From Rhexocercosporidium sp. MPI-PUGE-AT-0058 (Eukaryota > Ascomycota > Leotiomycetes > Helotiales): 64,000 nucleotides of DNA. The notes beneath the pieces are model-generated. The model ran no database searches and was not told where the DNA came from. It saw only the letters and a program-made list of their open reading frames with translations. Shown here piece after piece: positions 59,739 to 64,000 of the stretch (position 1 is the first letter of the stretch; each line of letters begins with the position of its first letter). Location of the stretch: the NCBI GenBank assembly GCA_020746875.1, contig JAGTJL010000020.1, positions 62,001-126,000 of the forward strand. Direction: 5' to 3'. The translations under genes were made by a program, and so were the position numbers.

Positions 59739-60919
59739 CTAGTGAACCTCTTTCAGACCCTCAGATTCAGCAAACTTCTTGCGAGTAATGTGCTCAACAA
59801 AGCGAATCTTCTCCAATGTCCAAGCGTCGCAACTTTGACTATGAAACTTATCAACTCCACCATTCTCATCGGCTTTATCAGGATCATTTCCAGCTGCAGA
59901 GTCCCCTTAGTTCATTGATTTGAATCATCTGTCACGGGACAAAACCACTTACCTGTGGCTACCCCCTTTCTCCACTCCGTCCGTCTTGCTTTAATTTCGC
60001 ATATCATGTCATTCTCTGCCTTCTCAAGCTCATCCTAACTCATGCCTCCGACATCATTGTCATCTAAGGGTAGCATCATAGACAAGTCTTCAATTGTTTC
60101 AACCGAGAGAAGCGTGCCGATAGACTGCCTAGGCTCAATGAGAACCAGATCAGTCGAGTCAGAGGGTGTTAGCGGGGTTCCCACAATAAGTAGTAATACT
60201 TTGACACCAAAGCCTTCGTACTCAATGTCGCCCAGACCCCACTGATCGAGCATGATAAACAGAATAGCTTCGAAAGCGAATGCGCTTGCCCAGATCATTG
60301 TTCTCAACTCCAGCGGCAGCTTCGGGAAAAGCGTGAATCTCCTATCACTGCCATATTGTAGATCCTGGAGGTTATCGTTGACATCTGGGAAGTCAAGTTT
60401 GGCAACTTCGAGAACAAACTTCATTCCTCCAAGCTCTTTTTGAAGGCTACCGACTTCGCCTTGGAGACCCTTGATGTTGTCGAGCAGAGTTGAAAGCATG
60501 GTGCCTGAGATCTGGACTGGACCTTTGCTAGCAGCTGCTGCCAACTGGAGGAGTACTTCGGCAGAAACGTCAAAAGAGGCGCCCTTGGCGACCTCGGTGG
60601 GGACATTAGGGACATCGGTAGAAGTATTCGCTGAGGCATCGCCGGAGGGAGTTGTAGAGGCGTTGACAGACGCACGATCTTCTTCTCCTCCGAATTTCTT
60701 AGATGTACGCTTGGATCTTCTGAGGGCGTGAGCATTAATGCTGATAATCTCGTACTTAACCTCGTTGTCTTCTAGGTTTGTCGCGGCCATGCTTGTGGGC
60801 TCATTGGCAGAGGTGTTTCGTTTAACGGGGGACTTCTTCGTAGATTTATTGGCAGATTTGATGGGGAGTTTCTTTGAGGTCTTCCTGAAGTTAATCTTCG
60901 TGAACTTCTTGGAAGTCAT
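59739..60919 (-). CDS. 2EXR-domain protein with one in-frame TAG
   Basis: Two exons, 60919-59953 and 59905-59739, joined by a 47-bp intron. The basic Lys/Ser/Thr-rich N-terminus (SKKFTKINFRKTSKKLPIKS) is followed by a short coiled coil (LLDNIKGLQGEVGSLQKELG) and the 2EXR start RFTLFPKLPLELRTMIW. The end after the intron, WTLEKIRFVEHITRKKF, matches the tail of the neighbouring 2EXR pseudogene (FRFVEAINLTAQKF). The frame carries a single TAG at 60037-60035 (codon 295 of 378): GGMS-stop-DELEKAENDMI. CAG is the simplest ancestor. The middle of the usual 2EXR protein, including the VNxESR block, is missing, so an internal deletion is likely too. The Lys-rich start suggests nuclear or nucleic-acid contact, which is inference. 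Start: first ATG of the frame. Confidence 0.6.
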
Positions 60920-62146
60920 GTTAATGGGTTTCGGGTGCGATTGAGTAGGGCTGAAAGGGTTGATCGACAAGGAGGTTTGAGGAACAGAGGACAACGGACC
61001 ACCCAAATGCTATGCGTCTCTGCCTAGAATGCACAGCTTGACTTATTCAGAGTGAAGTAACGAAAGTACTCAAGAACGTGAGGACGCGCTTGAGCTGATA
61101 ACCATAAGCAAAAAAGTTGGGAAAGATTTTGCATTCGAGATTATCGGTAGGGTGGCTTGTCAACATATATAAGCGAGGGGCTAGTCTCACATCGAACTAG
61201 GGCCCTTTCTGGTTGCCTAAGTCTCTGATGCGCACGTCATGGTTTGTAGCATCTGCAGCGTGAAGGATAGGCGGTAGAAAGGGGGTCGATTCATGTCAGC
61301 CAGATGTTCAGGAAAATGGTCTCTGGACTTCATATTTGACACCAGGAGGCATGATGTGCTAGGAGAACGAGTGAACCCCCCCCCCCCCCCCCCCAATCGA
61401 GATTGCACAACGTTTGAAAGCTGTATCATCTCTTGCTGTCCTGGCCTCCTTTATCACTAAAGTAGAGCTATTGGACACGATGCTAATTAGCAAAATATGG
61501 TAGATTAATAGGGAGTTTTTTTTTCTTTAATACGGTGTGCTTACAGGTTTGCTAATGTGGAAAGGCAAACTTGTCTAGTTTCCTTTAATACACGTCACAA
61601 ATACAGCAAACAAACAGGACGGTGAAATACATCAGACGACAACGGCGAGCAGATAGATCAAGACAAATCAAGAAATAAATCAACTTCAAGAATGGCTTTC
61701 AAGTCTTCTGATATCCTATTTAATCTGACTCGCAAATAAAGCTAATAAACAACAAAAAGGAAAGTTCACAGAAACAAACGAGACTAGCAGCGATTGTATT
61801 GTCGTAGTAGGGAGTCCAAACCAAAACCGATACCGACCCGACCAAACACGTGCAGCGCAACCAGCTTCAAAATGAGCAAGGTATAGATAGTAACACAATT
61901 AAGACCAATCTGTAAATGGCAAGAAGATGTAAGAAAAGTGTAGCGAAAGTGCATTCAGATTAGAGGCAGAAAAAAGCGCAGCACAGAGCGCAGGCCTGCG
62001 TTCCAGCATTACATCCACAAATCCAACAAAACATGTTTCGCGTATGTGTAACGCCCAAAATCCCTCCGAGTCCCATCCCGTACTCCAGAGAAGCAAGCTA
62101 TTCATGTCAACTTAGATGCAATCGAAACTTTCCACCCCTAGGTTGA
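60920..62146. other. Intergenic with C19 homopolymer
   Basis: No supported gene. A TATATA element at 61165-61172 could serve the minus-strand 2EXR gene. A run of 19 C lies at 61376-61394. The right part is the 3' flank of the last gene. Confidence 0.5.
61376..61394. repeat. Homopolymer of 19 C
   Basis: Nineteen consecutive cytosines (guanines on the minus strand). The length may be unstable or mis-assembled. Confidence 0.95.
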
Positions 62147-64000
62147 CTATTCCGCATCTTCGCCCTCCATCTCAAACGGTACTTTCTCTTTCTTCCCCTT
62201 CTTCCCACCTCCCTTCTCCTTCTTCTCTTTCTTTCCCTTCTTCTTCTTCCCACTGGTCTTTTCGACCATCGTACCTCCCTCGGAGAAAACAGGACTAGCA
62301 GGACTTGCCAACGCAGACTCGGGCTCAGTCTCCGTCTCTTCTCTACTAAAGCCGAATTCAGCTGGTGAGCCCAGGTCTGGGGACATCATGCCTGGTGACG
62401 CGATAGATTTGCCTTTGCTTCCTGCGTTTACACTACTGCGTTCTTCGACTTTAGAATCGGGGGAAAGAGGATTCTGAGATGTTGATGTGGTGGGCTGAGT
62501 GGCTAGAGCGGGGGTGATTGGAACAGCAAATTCGGAGCTTGGTGATACGATTTCCTCGTCGCGTTCGCCATATGGGTCAATTGGGGAAGTCGATCTGAAG
62601 GCCGGTGTGTCGAGTTGAAGATGGGGAGGGAGGTGGCGTGGCGGGGTAGATACTGGTGAGTACTGATGCTGAGTGGGAGAAGACTGTTCAGCTTCAGGAC
62701 TGTGCCGCTGGTGGTGGGGTGATTGATAATCATCCTCAAACGGCTGGATGGGCGACCTTTCTCTCGCAGCTGGAGAGCTTGACCGAAGTTCCAGATGATC
62801 TGGCATTTCTCCAAAGCTATCATTGAAGTATTGTGCTTCTGCGGGAGATCTTTGCCGTAAGTCAGGGGGGTCTAGCTCAGGACTGTATCGTTCGTATTGG
62901 CCAGCTCTAAAATCGTCGTTTTCCAAAGGTTGAAGCGGGGATCTCTGTCTGATATCCGAGGACGCGAATCTCTCATCCTGAGGTGGTCTGAAATCATCGT
63001 CCTCAAAAGCAATTGACTGTCCGCTGAAGTTACGAGGCAGGAGTGCAGGCTCATAATTCTCTTGCTGGTAATCAAAGCTACTCTCTCGCTGCAGGCCTCT
63101 AGACTGCAAAGCAGATGAATGTTCAAATTGAGGAGAAGATGGGATATGAGAAGTCTCGAATTGTCGACTCTGTATGGGAGATTCCTGTGTCATGTGTGGC
63201 AATCCGTGAGCGTCGTAACCAGAGGCAGGTGTCATCGGATTATCTGAATCCTCAAACTGCTCTTGAGCGGCATGTGGACTAGTACTGGGGAAGATAGTAA
63301 AGGCCGGCGGAGCAGCCAAAGTGTCAGACCCAGATGATCTGAGCACCCCTTCGTCTATGGAGTCCATGCGTTCACGAGTAGGGAAGACAGGAGCTTCGGT
63401 TTCGGACTCTGGCGAAAGAACTGATTGCGGAGAGAACACCGATGCTGGAGACATCAGATTGTCGGAATCTTCAAAGGGGTTTGACCGTGCCTCATCGCGA
63501 GGTGTGGCGTGTCCTGAGTCTAGTCCTCGATCACCAAGTAAATTTTGTTGGGCGTGAGAGATGAATGTCGCGTGTTCCACTGGTGAGCTGGTGTATGGCT
63601 CGTCGGATTCTCGGGAAACGGTTGGAGATTCGATGAACGGCGAACTGGGCTGGACGACTTCATGAGTAGGCAGTGGCGACTCAGGAGCTGGACTAGCTGG
63701 AATTGGTTCTTGTTCTAATACCGGGGAAGAGAGCCCTGATCCTCCACCTCGAGTGGCCTGGATCGGGCTGCCAGGTATCGCAATCGACGAGCCAGCCTCC
63801 AGTTCTTCCAAATGCTGTGCGATTGAGGAGTCAGCTAGGTGAACAGCCTGCTCCTCTGTATGCAGTCCTTCAGGTTCATTGGCATGGTTTTGATCTAACT
63901 GGCTCTCGTCCGGCGATTTGGTGGACAGATTCTCGACTTGCATGGGCTCTTCCTCAACAGGATCTGTCTCAATGGTGGTAGATCTGTGATCCTCTCCAAG
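62147..64000 (-). CDS. Ser/Pro-rich disordered protein with Lys-rich tail, 5' truncated by window edge
   Basis: The frame is open from the right border (LGEDHRSTTIETDPVEEEPM...) to the stop at 62147, at least 617 residues. It is dominated by Ser, Pro, Glu, Asp and Gln, with imperfect repeats: FEDSDNLMSPAS and FEDSDNPMTPAS; RSPLQPLENDDFR and RSPIQPFEDDYQS. SP dipeptides occur dozens of times, suitable for proline-directed phosphorylation. The end is a Lys/Gly block (GKKKKGKKEKKEKGGGKKGK) and a short acidic tip. No folded domain is visible. Similar Lys-rich ends occur in very large fungal proteins annotated as involucrin-repeat proteins, so this may be the C-terminus of one; that is a guess. 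No intron was seen in this part. Confidence 0.65.
   Translation of the reverse strand, partial: LGEDHRSTTIETDPVEEEPMQVENLSTKSPDESQLDQNHANEPEGLHTEEQAVHLADSSIAQHLEELEAGSSIAIPGSPIQATRGGGSGLSSPVLEQEPIPASPAPESPLPTHEVVQPSSPFIESPTVSRESDEPYTSSPVEHATFISHAQQNLLGDRGLDSGHATPRDEARSNPFEDSDNLMSPASVFSPQSVLSPESETEAPVFPTRERMDSIDEGVLRSSGSDTLAAPPAFTIFPSTSPHAAQEQFEDSDNPMTPASGYDAHGLPHMTQESPIQSRQFETSHIPSSPQFEHSSALQSRGLQRESSFDYQQENYEPALLPRNFSGQSIAFEDDDFRPPQDERFASSDIRQRSPLQPLENDDFRAGQYERYSPELDPPDLRQRSPAEAQYFNDSFGEMPDHLELRSSSPAARERSPIQPFEDDYQSPHHQRHSPEAEQSSPTQHQYSPVSTPPRHLPPHLQLDTPAFRSTSPIDPYGERDEEIVSPSSEFAVPITPALATQPTTSTSQNPLSPDSKVEERSSVNAGSKGKSIASPGMMSPDLGSPAEFGFSREETETEPESALASPASPVFSEGGTMVEKTSGKKKKGKKEKKEKGGGKKGKKEKVPFEMEGEDAE

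Overview
This is a nuclear window from a filamentous ascomycete (Pezizomycotina). The protein repertoire (2EXR-domain proteins, a HET-domain relic, SigF/NTF2-like protein, fungal Zn(II)2Cys6 and homeobox regulators) makes a Leotiomycetes/Helotiales source likely, but that is inference. Genes carry short introns (about 43-120 bp) with GT..AG ends and CTNAC-type branch points, and are separated by long gene-poor stretches. No tRNA, rRNA, CRISPR array or intact transposon was seen.

Layout, left to right. 1-1824: 3' end of a nuclear HtrA-like serine protease (Nma111 type). 5.9-7.8 kb: Zn(II)2Cys6 transcription factor, isolated between two gene-poor stretches. 10.5-12.4 kb: amino-acid permease, convergent with a GT31-type glycosyltransferase (12.4-14.4 kb, minus) whose reading frame is interrupted by one TGA. 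15.2-18.6 kb: large F-box protein (minus). 19.4-21.0 kb: decayed HET-domain gene. 24-25.8 kb: MFS sugar/quinate-type transporter. 26.4-29.4 kb: fusion of a catalytically dead caspase-like domain, a fungal ubiquitin-like domain and a polyproline tail. 30.0-31.5 kb: trypsin-fold-like protein with a frame slip. 32.7-33.5 kb: SigF-like NTF2-like membrane protein. 34.5 kb: 81-residue Gly/Asn-rich protein. 35.9-36.7 kb: DUF1349 protein. 37.2-41.5 kb: a 1408-residue regulator with two Cys6 clusters, a homeobox, C2H2 fingers and five C-terminal repeats. 44.5-45.2 kb: single-pass membrane protein. 48.0 kb: CYSTM-type protein. 49.6-50.3 kb: RAD6/UBC2. 51.2-54.1 kb: kinesin-1 heavy chain.

The right end (55.4-61 kb) is a zone of damaged accessory genes: an aspartic protease relic, an orphan three-helix membrane protein, a 2EXR pseudogene and a second 2EXR gene with a single in-frame TAG. 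The last gene (62.1 kb to the edge, minus) is a long Ser/Pro-rich disordered protein with a Lys-rich tail, cut by the window border.

The genes do not form one pathway or a classic secondary-metabolite cluster. Housekeeping genes (RAD6, kinesin-1, F-box protein, permeases) alternate with fast-evolving families. Three loci touch on fungal cell death or self-recognition (HtrA-like protease, HET relic, pseudo-caspase fusion), but nothing shows they act together. All intron and exon boundaries below were worked out by eye from splice signals, frame continuity and family resemblance; no search or alignment was run.
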